Source: CAMYMQ01 sp963730305 (GTDB taxonomy: Bacteria > Pseudomonadota > Alphaproteobacteria > Bin65). From it: 64,000 nucleotides of DNA. This document shows positions 51,239 to 60,429 of the stretch, piece by piece (the stretch's first letter is position 1; the number at the start of each line of letters is the position of its first letter). Made by a program: the position numbers and the translations under genes. The stretch covers positions 496,001-560,000 of the forward strand of contig CAVSRB010000002.1 in assembly GCA_963730305.1 (NCBI GenBank). Reading direction: 5' to 3'. The notes below the pieces were generated by a model, which was not told the DNA's origin, did not search any database, and saw only the letters and a program-made list of their open reading frames with translations.

Positions 51239-52096
51239 TTAAGCTTGCATGGCCTGTTTCTCGAAGTCCATGGGGCTGACGTATCCGATCGTCGAGTGTC
51301 GTCGCGTGGTGTTGTAGAAGCGCTCGATGTAATCGAACACGTCGGCCCGCGCCTCATCACGGGTCCGGTAGACACGCCCCTTGATCCGCTCGATCTTGAG
51401 CGACGAGAAGAAGCTCTCCATCGCGGCGTTGTCCCAGACGTTGCCCGCCCGGCTCATCGAGCAGGCGATGCCGTGATCGGCCATCAGCCGCTGGAACGGC
51501 TCGCTGGTATACTGGCTGCCCTGGTCGGAGTGATGCAGCAGCGTCTGCGGCCGACCGCGCCGCCAGATCGCCATGACCAGCGCGTCGGCGACGAGCAACG
51601 CCGTCATCTCCGCCTTCATCGACCAGCCGACGATACGCCGCGAGAAGAGATCGAGCACCGCGGCGACGTAGAGCCATCCTTCGGCCGTCCAGACATAGGT
51701 GAAGTCGGCGACCCATTTGTGGTTCGGCCGGTCCGCTGCGAACGCCCGGTCGAGCACGTTCGGTGCGATCGCTGAGCGGTCGCCCGTATCCGTTGGCAGC
51801 CGTCGGCGCCGCGGCCGTGCCCGCAGAGCCTGGGCGCGCATCAGGCGTTCGACGCGGTGCAGGCCGCACGACAGGCCTTCAGCGAGCACGTCGTGCCAGA
51901 CCCGGCGCGCGCCATAGGTGCGGTCGCTGCGCACGAAGCTCTCCCGCACGCGGGCGCCGAGAGCCTCGTCGCTCCGCGCCTTGGTGCTCGGCGGGCGTGT
52001 CAGCCAGGCATGAAAGCCGCTCCGCGAGACCCCGAGCGCCTCGCACATCCACGATACCGGCCAGATCCCCCGGTGCTTCGCGATGAACCCGAACAT
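51239..52096 (-). CDS. IS3-family transposase OrfB (DDE integrase domain)
   Basis: About 285 residues. MFGFIAKHRGIWPVSWMCEALGVSRSGFHAW is the HTH_21 opening. The rve integrase core carries the DDE residues in WVADFTYVWTAEGWLYVAAVLDLF (first Asp), LLHHSDQGSQYTS (second Asp) and NAAMESFFSSLKIE (Glu), followed by DYIERFYNTTRRHSTIGYVSP. It is normally made as an OrfAB fusion by -1 frameshifting at an A7 run. Its own ATG 52096 overlaps the orfA stop (TGATG). Confidence 0.92.
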   Translation of the reverse strand: MFGFIAKHRGIWPVSWMCEALGVSRSGFHAWLTRPPSTKARSDEALGARVRESFVRSDRTYGARRVWHDVLAEGLSCGLHRVERLMRAQALRARPRRRRLPTDTGDRSAIAPNVLDRAFAADRPNHKWVADFTYVWTAEGWLYVAAVLDLFSRRIVGWSMKAEMTALLVADALVMAIWRRGRPQTLLHHSDQGSQYTSEPFQRLMADHGIACSMSRAGNVWDNAAMESFFSSLKIERIKGRVYRTRDEARADVFDYIERFYNTTRRHSTIGYVSPMDFEKQAMQA

Positions 52097-52386
52097 CAGA
52101 TGTGGTCCTTCGCGAAGTAGGCTGCGGCTTTTTTTAGGATGTCCCGCTCCGCCTTCAGCTTCGCCACTTCCCGGCGCAGGCGGTCGATCTCCAGCTGCTC
52201 GGGCTTCACCTGCCCGTGGCCGGGAAAGGCCTCTCGCGGGTCCGCCGCGAACTCGCGAACCCATTTGCGCAGCACGTTCTCATGGACGTCGAGGTCACGT
52301 GCAGCCTGGGCGGCATTCACCCCGCGTTCCCGCACCAACCTCACCGCCTCAAGCTTGAACTCCCGGCTGAACTTCCTGCGTTGCAT
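52096..52386 (-). CDS. IS3-family transposase OrfA (helix-turn-helix)
   Basis: A 96-residue protein: MQRRKFSREFKLEAVRLVRERGVNAAQAARDLDVHENVLRKWVREF is the HTH_Tnp_1 DNA-binding domain. A leucine-zipper-like coiled coil QLEIDRLRREVAKLKAERDILKKAAAYF follows. Near its 3' end an A7 run allows frameshifting into orfB. Confidence 0.92.
   Translation of the reverse strand: MQRRKFSREFKLEAVRLVRERGVNAAQAARDLDVHENVLRKWVREFAADPREAFPGHGQVKPEQLEIDRLRREVAKLKAERDILKKAAAYFAKDHI
52129..52135 (-). other. A7 slippery site for orfA-orfB frameshift
   Basis: On the minus strand seven consecutive A (AAAAAAAG) lie 33 bases before the orfA stop, within the ILKKAAAYF codons. IS3-family elements use such sites for -1 programmed frameshifting to produce the OrfAB transposase. 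Confidence 0.65.
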
Positions 52387-52447
52387 CCTCTGCCTCCGGT
52401 TCTCAAAAACACCTTATCTCGGTGTCCTCGAAACCGGCAGCAGCTCA

Positions 52448-53371
52448 CCAGCGTTCATCCTGCGGCAGGCGGAGGAAGGTACCTCCGTCGAAGAGGTCTG
52501 CCGGAAGGCCGGTGTGTCGGTGCAAACCTACAAATCGGTGGCGAAAGAAGTACGGCGGGCTGATGCCGTCGGAGATGCCTCGGCTGAAGCAGCTCGAGGA
52601 GGAGAACCAGCGGCTGAAGCGGCTGGTGGCTGATCTGGGCCTGGACAAGGAGATGCTCCAGGAGGTCGTTCGAAATAAACTCTGAGGCCTGCCCGGTGGC
52701 GGGAGCTGGTCGACCATCTCCGGGTGGTTTGGCGGGTGAGCATCCGACGGGCCTGCGCAGTCCTCAAGGCGCGTCGATTGACCTACCACTACAAGCCCTG
52801 CCGGCCGGCGCAGGCCGCACCCAGGAAGCGCATCCGGGAGATCGCCGAGACCCGGGTCCGTTATGGCTATCGGCAAATCCATGTGTTGCTGCGTCGGGAG
52901 GGCTGGCAGGTGAACGCCAAGCGGGTCTATCGGCTCTACTGCGAGGAAGGGCTCCAGCTGCTTAACAAGGTGCCGAAGCGGAATGTCTCGGCCAAGCCGT
53001 GAGAAGATCGGTGCCCGGCCGCGGCGCCGAACGAGATCTGGGCGATGGACATCATGGCCGACCAGCAGTTCGACGGACGGCGACTCCGGATCCTGACCAT
53101 CGTCGATGCCTACTCCCGGCTGTCGCCGGCAATCGACGTGCGCCAGAGCTACCGCGGTGTCGACGTTGTCGACACCCTGGAGCGGGTCACGAAGGTCTAC
53201 GGCATGCCGAAGACGATACGGGTCGACAACGGTCCAGAGTTCGTCAGTCGAGACCTCGACCTGTGGACCTATATGAACGGCGTCATCTTGGACTTCTCTC
53301 GGCCTGGCAAGCCCACCGACAATGCGTTCGTCGAATCGTTTAACGGCAAGTCCAGGCCGACAATCCACTAA
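52448..53371 (+). pseudogene. IS407-like (IS3-family) transposase remnant
   Basis: The left part matches an OrfA that has lost its first codons (LRQAEEGTSVEEVCRKAGVSVQTY, then RWRKKYGGLMPSEM after a one-base frame break near 52533; ends KEMLQEVVRNKL at 52685). OrfB runs from about 52688 (ACAVLKARRLTYHYKP; RYGYRQIHVLLRREGW) to a TGA at 53000-53002 in place of an Arg codon. It then continues in frame as EDRCPAAAPNEIWAMDIMADQ and DNGPEFVSRDLD, and stops after FVESFNGK. The 5' end is cut by the adjacent intact IS3 element and the 3' end is missing. It is dead. Confidence 0.85.
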
Positions 53372-53409
53372 CAATCAAACTGGACCAGCCAGCGGGGGCT
53401 GATCAGGAT

Positions 53410-53451
53410 CACTGCGGGCAAGCTGGCGAAGTATCGAAAGGGATTGCGCAT
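53410..53451 (-). pseudogene. IS6-family transposase, N-terminal fragment
   Basis: Starting at ATG 53451 on the minus strand the codons read MRNPFRYF then ASLPAVI, the first ~15 residues of an IS6-family transposase, after which homology is lost and a stop follows at 53368. The same start region occurs at 63.24 kb (47-base stretches at 53418-53464 and 63205-63251 are about 72% identical, same orientation). It borders the atp operon on its left. Confidence 0.6.
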
Positions 53452-53531
53452 AACGGAAGGCTAGGGGGCACCCACCCGCAGGGACAAGCCTGTTTGCTCT
53501 GACGACACCCGCCGTTGGCCGTTGTCGCCCT

Positions 53532-54425
53532 TCAACTGCGCATGTCCCCCATGATGGCTTCATAGCCCGATATGAGGTCAAGCAGCTCCGACGTGATTAT
53601 GTTCTGCCGCGTAAGCCGGTGCGCAACGTGCAGATCGTCGATCTTCTCGGCAATACTGCGGTCGGCCGCCTGCATAGCGGCGAGACGCTCTGCGTGCTCG
53701 GCCGTGCGGGACTGGATTATGGCGGTGAAGACGCGGGCAAAAAGAAGCTGGCGGATCAGTCGGCGGAAAAGGAGCGCAGGCGGTCCGGCGGGAACCGGCA
53801 AGCGGCGCGAGGACCAACGGCGCGCGCGCAGAGTGGCGAGCCAAGCGGGATCAATCGGCAAGAGGTGGGTGCCCGTAGGTGTTCCGCCGCCGCGCTCGCT
53901 GGGACGATGGTGAAATAGGACGAGTTGTCCGACGCCCTTCTCCTCACGCCAGCGGTCGAGACGGGTGAGCACGGCGCCGACCGTGCGCGTGAGCGCTTCC
54001 ACCGTCGCGGGTGCCTCCTCGTGAGCTGTGGGCGCCTCGGCCTCGGCGCGCCAGCTCGTATGGGCACGGGCTCCGATTGTAAGGACGAGCCGCTCGTCGG
54101 GGTGGGCGTTGGCCGCTGCCAGGCTTTCCAGCGCAAAAGTCACGAGCCGCTCGTTAAAGGCCCCACAGAGGCCGATCTCGGAGCCGACCAGTACCACGGC
54201 GGTGCTTCCGCCCTTGGACGATCGCGTATCGGCCCCTGTGTCATCGAGGGCGCGGAGAACGACCTGAAGGCCCAGCTCCACTGTGTCCAGGTACCAGGAC
54301 ATCGCCCGTTCGGCCAGTTCATGACTGCGGATTCCCACAGCCGAGATCGTCTTCATGGTGCGGACGACCGATTGCAGATCCTCGGCGACCTCGATGTGGC
54401 GCGAGAGTTCCTCTAGGGTCGCCAT
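53532..54425 (-). CDS. atpG: N-type ATPase gamma subunit (fused in frame to alpha as sequenced)
   Basis: About 297 residues from ATG 54425. MATLEELSRHIEVAEDLQSVVRTMKTISAVGIRSHE is the N-terminal coiled-coil helix of the rotor shaft. VVLVGSEIGLCGAFNERLV is the Rossmann-like middle, and MQAADRSIAEKIDDLHVAHRLTRQNIITSELLDLISGYEAI is the C-terminal helix. As the last gene of the atpDCQRBEFAG operon it couples F1 catalysis to c-ring rotation. No stop codon separates it from atpA in the sequence given. Confidence 0.88.
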   Translation of the reverse strand: MATLEELSRHIEVAEDLQSVVRTMKTISAVGIRSHELAERAMSWYLDTVELGLQVVLRALDDTGADTRSSKGGSTAVVLVGSEIGLCGAFNERLVTFALESLAAANAHPDERLVLTIGARAHTSWRAEAEAPTAHEEAPATVEALTRTVGAVLTRLDRWREEKGVGQLVLFHHRPSERGGGTPTGTHLLPIDPAWLATLRARRWSSRRLPVPAGPPALLFRRLIRQLLFARVFTAIIQSRTAEHAERLAAMQAADRSIAEKIDDLHVAHRLTRQNIITSELLDLISGYEAIMGDMRS

Positions 54426-55928
54426 CACGTCGAACTCGCGGAGCACCGCGCGGGCAACGCGCAAGATGGCTTCCCGCCGCTCACCCTCTAGCGGCGCGCC
54501 TTGCGCGATTTCGAGCGCTTCCGGGGTTGCCTCTACCGCCTTGACGACCGCTGCCGTCGCGGCGGTCATAGCTTCCAGAGGAGTGGTGTCGAAGAGGCCT
54601 TCCACGACCGCCAGCAAAAGCGCAATCTGACGCGCGACGGGGATCGGCGCAGCCTCGTCTTGCTTCAGCGCTTCGCGCACGCGCCGGCCGCGTTCCAACT
54701 GGGCACGCGTATCCTCATCGAGCTTGGCACCGAAGCGAGCAAAGGCTTCGAGTTCTTCGAACTGGGCGTAGGCGAGCTTAAGCGGTCCCGCCACTGCGCG
54801 GAAGGCCGGAAGCTGGGCCTTGCCTCCGACGCGAGAGACCGAGCGCCCAACATCCACCGCCGGAAGCTGCCCACGCCGGAAGAGGATCGGCGAGAGATAG
54901 ATTTGCCCATCAGTGATGGAGATGAGGTTTGTTGGGATATAAGCTGACAGATTCTGCGCCTGCGTCTCTACGATAGGCAGGGCTGTCAGCGAACCGCCGC
55001 TCGCGCTATCGCGCAGCTGTGTAGCCCGCTCCAGCAGGCGGGCGTGAAGGTAAAAGATGTCGCCCGGATAGGCCTCGCGCCCAGGCGGACGGCGCAGGAG
55101 AAGTGACAGTTCCCGATAGGCCCGAGCGTGGCGGGTGAGATCGTCATAGACGATCAGCGCGTTGCGCCCGGAGCGCATGAAACGCTCAGCGATGGTCGTC
55201 GCGGCGTAGGGAGCGATGTATTGCAGACCTGGCGGTTTCTCGGCGCCTGCTACAACCACGATACAGTTCTCCATGACCCCGCTGTCGCGCAGGCGAGCTA
55301 TCACCCGCGCTACCGCGTCGCCACGCTGGCCAATCGCGCAATAGACCGAGATGATCCCCACCCCTGCTTGGTTTAGGATCGTGTCGACAGCCACAGCCGT
55401 TTTGCCCGTCTGCCTGTCACCGAGGATCAGTTCCCGCTGGCCCCGGCCGATAGGTACCAGCGCGTCCACGGCTTTGATTCCGGTCTGTAGCGGATGAACG
55501 ACCGGTGCACGCTCCATGATCGATGGGGCCGGCCGCTCCACCGGCTCCAGCCGGTCGGCGGCCACCGGCCCGAGATCGTCGAGCGGCTGGCCGAGCGGAT
55601 TGATGACTCGACCGAGCAGGGCCTCTCCCGTCGGGACCACGGCCACGCGCCGCGTCCGACGCGCGTGATCGCCTGGCCGCAGCCCCTGCGGGTCATGAAG
55701 AAGGACAATTCCTGCCAGCCCCGGCACCAGATCGAGCGCCAGGCCCTTCGCTCCGCCCTCGAAAGCGATTACCTCGTCCAATTCAGCCTGGGTGAAGCCT
55801 TCGACCTCCACAACTCCGCGCAGGACGCGGCTGACCGTGCCTCTCTCCTCGGAGGAAAGTTGTGGCGCGCGCGACCCGTCTTTCTCGATCCTATCGAAGA
55901 GCGTCTCGACGACCCCCCTTAATGTCAT
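54426..55928 (-). CDS. atpA: N-type ATPase alpha subunit
   Basis: About 501 residues. The beta-barrel domain contains VVEVEGFTQAELDEVIAFEGGAKG, and the nucleotide-binding domain contains LILGDRQTGKTAVAVDTILNQ (P-loop, ~residue 165). YIAPYAATTIAERFMRSGRNALIVYDDLTRHARAYRELSLLLRRPPGREAYPGDIFYLHARLLER lies near residue 280. The C-terminal domain ends ILRVARAVLREF. Its ATG overlaps the atpF stop (TGATG). The frame continues without a stop into gamma; other junctions in this operon overlap out of frame, so a one-base indel near the 3' end is likely. Confidence 0.92.
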
Positions 55929-56700
55929 ACCTCGTCCCCTGGGTCCGCGCTGGCGTCAAGCAGGCGAGAGACATCGTCTTCGAGCGCATCGAGATGTTCG
56001 CCAAGGGTCCAGCCGACATGGCGTGAGCCGATTGCGAGCACGACGCCACATTCCAGGCCAGATTCCTCGCGAAAGTCGATGTCCACCTCGCGCTCCAGCA
56101 CACGCCCGACCGCTTCGGCAACCAACGCCCGCGCCTCGGGCGAGAGGGGAAAGAAGATAGGACCAGCGGCGCATCCTCGCCGCCGGCCGCGGATTTCAGG
56201 TGCTCCTGCTCTTCGGGGTCAAGGGCGGAGAGGCGACGGGCGAATACGTGGGCGATGCGGTCCACCAAGTCCTCGTCGGCCATGTCCGCAAGCGCGCGGC
56301 GGGCGAGCGTTACAAAGGCCTCGCCCGCGCGGCGGCGCAGCCTGTCGAGAAAGGCGGCTTTCTCGTCCTCCAGTTGCGCCTGCCAGGCGGCCCGGCGCTC
56401 GGCAAGCTCGCCGCGAGCCATTTTGGTGATTTCTGCTCGCTGGGCTACGGCTTCCTCCTCCGCAGCCGCGAGGCGGGCGAGCCGCGTATCTTCCAACTCA
56501 CGCACGGCAACGCGGTGGGCCTCGGCTTCGATCTCCGCGGTTTCGCGTGCGGCTTCGGCATCGCGCAGGCTACGCTGAACCTCCTCCTCCCGCGCCTTAA
56601 GCGCACGGGTCAGGGGGCGGTAGAGCACCCGATGCAGCAGCCAGACCAGAACCAGAAAGTTCACGATCTGGGCGGCAACCGTCACCCAGTCGATCTGCAC
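55925..56700 (-). CDS. atpF: N-type ATPase subunit b with delta-like C-terminal part (one frame break)
   Basis: About 258 residues. One N-terminal membrane helix (VAAQIVNFLVLVWLLHRVLY) is followed by a long charged coiled coil (residues ~35-150: LKAREEEVQRSLRDAEAARETAEIEAEA). The C-terminal region reads LSPEARALVAEAVGRVLEREVDIDF, then GVVLAIGSRHVGWTLGEHLDAL, like the C-terminal domain of delta. N-type operons lack a separate delta gene, so this part may replace it. The frame breaks near 56160, where one base seems to be missing. It ends at TGA 55925, overlapping atpA. Confidence 0.85.
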
Positions 56701-56703
56701 TGG

Positions 56704-56994
56704 TCAGCTCCCCGGGGTCTGCGTCGCCGCCTTGATTGCCCATGTCCAGAACGGGTTGCCGAAAAGCAGGATCATAGCGACGACGAAGCAGTAGATCGCC
56801 GTCGACTGGATCATCGCAAGGCTGACGAACAACGTGCGCGTGATCGTGTTCGACTCATCCGGCTGTTGGGCGATGGCCTGCAGCGCTTGCGCGGCCGTCC
56901 GGGCCTCACCGAGTGCCGGACCAATTGAACCGATCGCGATTGTTAGACCGGCAGTCACGATCGAAACGGCGGCAATGATAGTTATAGCGTTCAT
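56704..56994 (-). CDS. atpE: N-type ATPase subunit c
   Basis: A 96-residue hairpin of two helices forming the rotor ring. Helix 1 has TAGLTIAIGSIGPALGEARTAAQAL, the polar loop AQQPDES, and helix 2 has LFVSLAMIQSTAIYCFVVAMILL. Glu is present in helix 1 (GEAR). In helix 2, the position before Ser-Thr that normally holds the ion-binding carboxylate (the E of EST in sodium-type rings) is Gln, encoded CAG. Helix 2 otherwise keeps the Ser-Thr pair. The gene is directly followed by atpF. Confidence 0.9.
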   Translation of the reverse strand: MNAITIIAAVSIVTAGLTIAIGSIGPALGEARTAAQALQAIAQQPDESNTITRTLFVSLAMIQSTAIYCFVVAMILLFGNPFWTWAIKAATQTPGS

Positions 56995-57747
56995 TCAGCG
57001 AGACCTTTCCGTGGAGGTGTCTTGGGCCCCGTTTCCGCTTGTAGGGGGTCGGTTTTCACTGGCGCCGGGTTCCTGCCCGCTTGCGGAGACGATGTAGACC
57101 ATTGCGAGAACCGCAAAAATGTAGGCCTGGATCACGCCCGTCAGCAGGCCAAGCAACTGCAACAGCACCGGGAAAAAAAAGGGCACAATCGAGAGCAGAA
57201 TGGCGGCCACGACAGTGCCGCTCATCATGTTGCCGTAGAGGCGCACAGCGAGCGCGATGGTGCGTGAAATCTCACCGATCACGTTGAAGGGTGCCATCAA
57301 TGGCGTCGGTCGGATATAGCGGCGCAGATAGGCGAGCACACCGATATCGGCGATCCCAAATACTGGAACCGCGACTAGGACGCAGAGAGCGAGCGCAACG
57401 GTGGTCGAGAGAGAGCCCGTCGGCGACATGAAGCCGGGGACGACGCCCAGTATGTTCGAGGAGAGCGTGAACAGGAATAGCGTTCCGATGAACGGCAGAT
57501 AGCGAGTGGGGTCGCCGCCGCCGATGGCACGAATCTGGTTGCGGATCATCTCGACGAACAGTTCCACCGCCAGCCGCCAGCGGGAGGTGGGCGTGGCCGG
57601 GCCGATCCCCAGCGTCGCGATCCGACCGCCGATTACCAGGACCGCCATGACGATCCAGGTGTTAACGATCGTTGCGGAGACTGGGAGATCGCCAAGCGGG
57701 CCGCCTGGCAGCACGAACAGTACTTCCGAGTCTGGCGTAATATTCAT
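56995..57747 (-). CDS. atpB: N-type ATPase subunit a
   Basis: A 250-residue membrane protein with five to six helices: TWIVMAVLVIGGRIATLG, YLPFIGTLFLFTLSSNILGVVPG, and the essential-Arg helix ISRTIALAVRLYGNMMSGTVV (Arg near residue 180). The last helix is LLTGVIQAYIFAVLAMVYI. It forms the stator half-channels beside the c-ring. ATG 57747 lies four bases after the atpR stop. The Gly/Ser/Pro-rich tail (SGQEPGASENRPPTSG) is not conserved. Confidence 0.93.
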   Translation of the reverse strand: MNITPDSEVLFVLPGGPLGDLPVSATIVNTWIVMAVLVIGGRIATLGIGPATPTSRWRLAVELFVEMIRNQIRAIGGGDPTRYLPFIGTLFLFTLSSNILGVVPGFMSPTGSLSTTVALALCVLVAVPVFGIADIGVLAYLRRYIRPTPLMAPFNVIGEISRTIALAVRLYGNMMSGTVVAAILLSIVPFFFPVLLQLLGLLTGVIQAYIFAVLAMVYIVSASGQEPGASENRPPTSGNGAQDTSTERSR

Positions 57748-57751
57748 GAGG

Positions 57752-58042
57752 TCACCTATTTTCTCGCCGCATGCGCCATAGTCCGAGCGTACGCGACAGC
57801 ACAAATCCGCCGAGCGCGGCGATCAGGGCGAGACCCGGCTGCGTTGCTACCCACGCGACGGCCGCGAAGCCCGCCAGCACGACTGCCAAACGCAGTGCTG
57901 CCCCGGCGAGTAGCGCACCCGCACTACCGGTCCGCGAACCGAGCCGCAGCGAGGCGCGCCAGAGCCACAACAGATGCAGCGCGCCGAGAGCCAGCCCAGC
58001 GAAAAGCCCCAGCATTAGATTGCCAGCCATCCCCGCGCTCAT
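57752..58042 (-). CDS. atpR: N-type ATPase subunit AtpR
   Basis: A 96-residue membrane protein with three helices: LMLGLFAGLALGALHLLWLW, ALLAGAALRLAVVLAGFAAVAWV and GLALIAALGGFVLSRTLGLW. The Arg in the second helix (ALRLAVV) is typical of AtpR. This small protein is found only in N-type ATPase operons and is thought to help form the c-ring or its ion path, possibly by pairing with the c Glu. It starts at ATG 58042, sharing bases with the atpQ stop (TGATG). Confidence 0.85.
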   Translation of the reverse strand: MSAGMAGNLMLGLFAGLALGALHLLWLWRASLRLGSRTGSAGALLAGAALRLAVVLAGFAAVAWVATQPGLALIAALGGFVLSRTLGLWRMRRENR

Positions 58043-58347
58043 CACTCGCCTCTCTCGCCATCGCCGGTGCCCCCGGCACGCCGTACCCACCACCAGGCGT
58101 TCAGGCAGCCAAGTGCCACGCCGGCCAGGAGTCCCGTCATCGTCCAGGAGGGGCCGTTGGGGTACCGCGTATCCAGCCAGTGCCCCAGCGCTACACCTGC
58201 GAGTGTGGGAACGGCCACCGCCCACCCCACTAGTCCGAACATGCCGAAGCCGAACCAGACCGTATGCCGTCCCTCGAGGCGCGCCCGCACGCGCCGTTCG
58301 GCCTTGCGACCGACCGTCTCTTCCAGGTCCTCGTCTGGACCGTTCAT
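58042..58347 (-). CDS. atpQ: N-type ATPase subunit AtpQ (AtpI-like)
   Basis: A 101-residue protein. A charged N terminus (EDLEETVGRKAERRVRARL) precedes two helices, GFGMFGLVGWAVAVPTLAGVALGHWLD and TMTGLLAGVALGCLNAWWWV, in the AtpI/AtpQ pattern with Gly-rich packing and an HWLD loop. AtpI-like proteins assist c-ring assembly. It overlaps atpC by four bases. Confidence 0.85.
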   Translation of the reverse strand: MNGPDEDLEETVGRKAERRVRARLEGRHTVWFGFGMFGLVGWAVAVPTLAGVALGHWLDTRYPNGPSWTMTGLLAGVALGCLNAWWWVRRAGGTGDGERGE

Positions 58348-58748
58348 CGCTCAATTTCCAGCACGTGGCGGATTGCTCCGGCCTCAAGCCTGGCGAGCGC
58401 GGTGCGCGCAGAGCGCTCGTGTTCGTCGAGGCTAATGAACCGACGCGCCACTTGCGCCCGCAGTGAAGCGAGATCACCGCTCTCAAAGGCATCAAAGACC
58501 GAAACGCGCACCTCCGCGCCACGCTTGACCAACACGCCCTCGTCGATGCCCAGAATGCGCTCTTCTCCTGCTGCAGTGACATATACGAACAGCCCCGGTG
58601 TCAGCGCCGCGGCAACGTCGATGTGACGGGGCAGAACAGCGAAGAACCCCTCGGGCCCCTCGGCGACCACCTTGACGGCCGCTTCGTCCACCAACAGCGC
58701 GGTCGGCGTGAAGACCTCCAGCCGCATGTGCGCCGAGGGCGTGCTCAT
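58344..58748 (-). CDS. atpC: N-type ATPase epsilon subunit
   Basis: A 134-residue protein. The N-terminal beta sandwich contains MRLEVFTPTALLVDEAAVKVVAEGPEGFFAVLPRHIDVAAALTPG, then the hairpin GIDEGVLVKRGAEVRVSVFDA. The C-terminal part is helical (EHERSARTALARLEAGAIRHVLEIER). It overlaps atpD by four bases, so translation of the first operon genes is coupled. Confidence 0.9.
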   Translation of the reverse strand: MSTPSAHMRLEVFTPTALLVDEAAVKVVAEGPEGFFAVLPRHIDVAAALTPGLFVYVTAAGEERILGIDEGVLVKRGAEVRVSVFDAFESGDLASLRAQVARRFISLDEHERSARTALARLEAGAIRHVLEIER

Positions 58749-60172
58749 TCCTTGGCTCTCTCGGCTTCGTCGATCGCACCGATCATGTAAAGATGCCGCT
58801 CCGGCCGATCGTTGAACGCGCCGGACAGGATCAACGCACAGCCCTTGATCGTCTCCTCCAGGCTGACCCGCCGGCCCGGCGCGTCGGTGAACTGCTGGGT
58901 GGCGCGGAACGGCTGGGTCAGGAACCGCTCAAGCCGGCGCGCGACCGCGACAGTTCGGCGATCCTCGACCGAAAGCTGCTCGAGCCCTAGCATGGCAATC
59001 ACGTCCTTGAGGCTCTCGTATTCCGCCAGCGTGCGGCGCACGTCGCGGGCTACACGCTCGTGTCGGGCGGAAGCAACGCCGGGGGTCAGCATCTTTGACG
59101 CGGATTCCAGTGGATCGAGGGCCGGGTAGAGCCCCTGCGCAGCCCGCTTGCGCGACAGCACGATCGAAGCCGAAAGGTGACCAAAAACATGAGTTGCGGC
59201 GGGGTCGGTGAAGTCGTCGGCCGGCACGTAGACCGCCTAAATCGAGGTCATGGCGCCCGAGGGAGTGGAGCAGATCCGCTCCTCCAGTTCCGCGATCTCG
59301 GTGGCGAGCGAAGGTTGATAGCCGACCCTCGATGGGATTTGACCTAGGAGACCCGAGACCTCTGCCCCCGCCTGGACGAAGCGATAGATGTTGTCGATCA
59401 ACACCAGTACGTCAGTGTTGAGCTCGTCTCGAAAATGCTCGGCAATCGTCATGGCGGCGTGACCGACGCGAAAGCGTACCGCGGGGCGTTCGTTCATCTG
59501 GCCGAACACCATGACGGTGTTAGCCAGCACCCCGGCCTCATCCATTTCACGGTGGAATTCTTCCGCCTCGCGCGAGCGTTCGCCAATGCCGCAGAACAGG
59601 CTCACCCCCTGATAGACGTCTGACATGTTGTAGATCATCTCGGCGATCAGAACGGTCTTGCCGACGCCCGCGCCGCCGAAGAATCCTGCCTTGCCACCCC
59701 GCTCGATGGGACAGAGGAGATCGATTGCTTTGATGCCGGTCTCGAAGATCTCGGACCGCGTCCGTCTTTCGCTTAGGCGTGGCGGGTCGTGCTGGATAGA
59801 GCGCCGCGGCGCGTCCGTCAGTGGTGGGCCGCCATCGACTGGTTCGCCGAACAGGTTCAGCATTCGGCCGAGCGTCGCCCGCCCGACAGGCATCTGGATG
59901 CCTCCCCCGGTCGCGCGCAGTTGGGCGCCGAGAGCCACCGGTTGCCCGGTGGACAGCACAAGCCCTCTGGCCAACCCCCCGCCGGGCAATGTCGCTATCT
60001 CGATCCGCAAATCGGGGTCGTCGAGACCGACAAAAAGGTCCCGCGCCTTGGGCGATTGCCCTTCGACGCGCAGTTCGACCATCTGGCCTGAGATGCGGAC
60101 GATGAACGCCGAAGGGGCGACAGCCTCACTGGCGATCGCCGAGCGTTCCGCGGTGTCTGCCGTGCTCGTCAT
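58745..60172 (-). CDS. atpD: N-type ATPase beta subunit (in-frame amber codon)
   Basis: The catalytic F1 subunit and first gene of the operon, from ATG 60172 after GAAGGAAAGGTG. It shows PVGRATLGRMLNLFGEPVDGG, ETGIKAIDLLCPIERGGKAGFFGGAGVGKTVLIAEMI (P-loop), GERSREAEEFHREM and VLVLIDNIYRFVQAGAEVSGLLGQIPSRVGYQPSL. After STPSGAMTSI a TAG (59237-59239) stands where CAG (Gln of TSIQAVYVPADD) is expected; reading resumes in the same frame with AVYVPADDFTDPA and ends at the usual C terminus. As written the product is cut at ~311 of ~475 residues and would be inactive unless the codon is misread or misdetermined. Confidence 0.88.
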
Positions 60173-60429
60173 CACCTTTCCTTCGGTTTCCTGCACCACC
60201 CCATTCCGGCGAGAGCGTGACCTGCGCCTCCTGATAGCGGTCGCCAACTTGGCGAAATACCCATGCGGGCGTCGTCGGACAATTCCGGCTTGAGGCGGAG
60301 AAGGACAGTGCGTCGCCTAATCCGAAAATGCTTTCACAACGCCCTACCGACCGTTTCGACGACGCGAAGGAGCAAAGGCAACGTCCAGATCGCATTCAGC
60401 ACTCCATAAGCTAGTGTCCACCCACGGCT

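Larger units (their letters stand above)
51209..52447 (-). mobile_element. IS3-family insertion sequence (intact)
   Basis: The terminal inverted repeats start TGAGCTGCTGCCGGTTT at both ends (51209 onward and, reversed, to 52447) and continue with a GGACAC block, 23 of about 28 positions alike. The element carries overlapping orfA and orfB on the minus strand with a frameshift signal. No direct repeat of 3-5 bases flanks it (TCTC on the left, CCAG on the right), which suggests that it, or its right neighbour, was rearranged after insertion. Confidence 0.88.
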
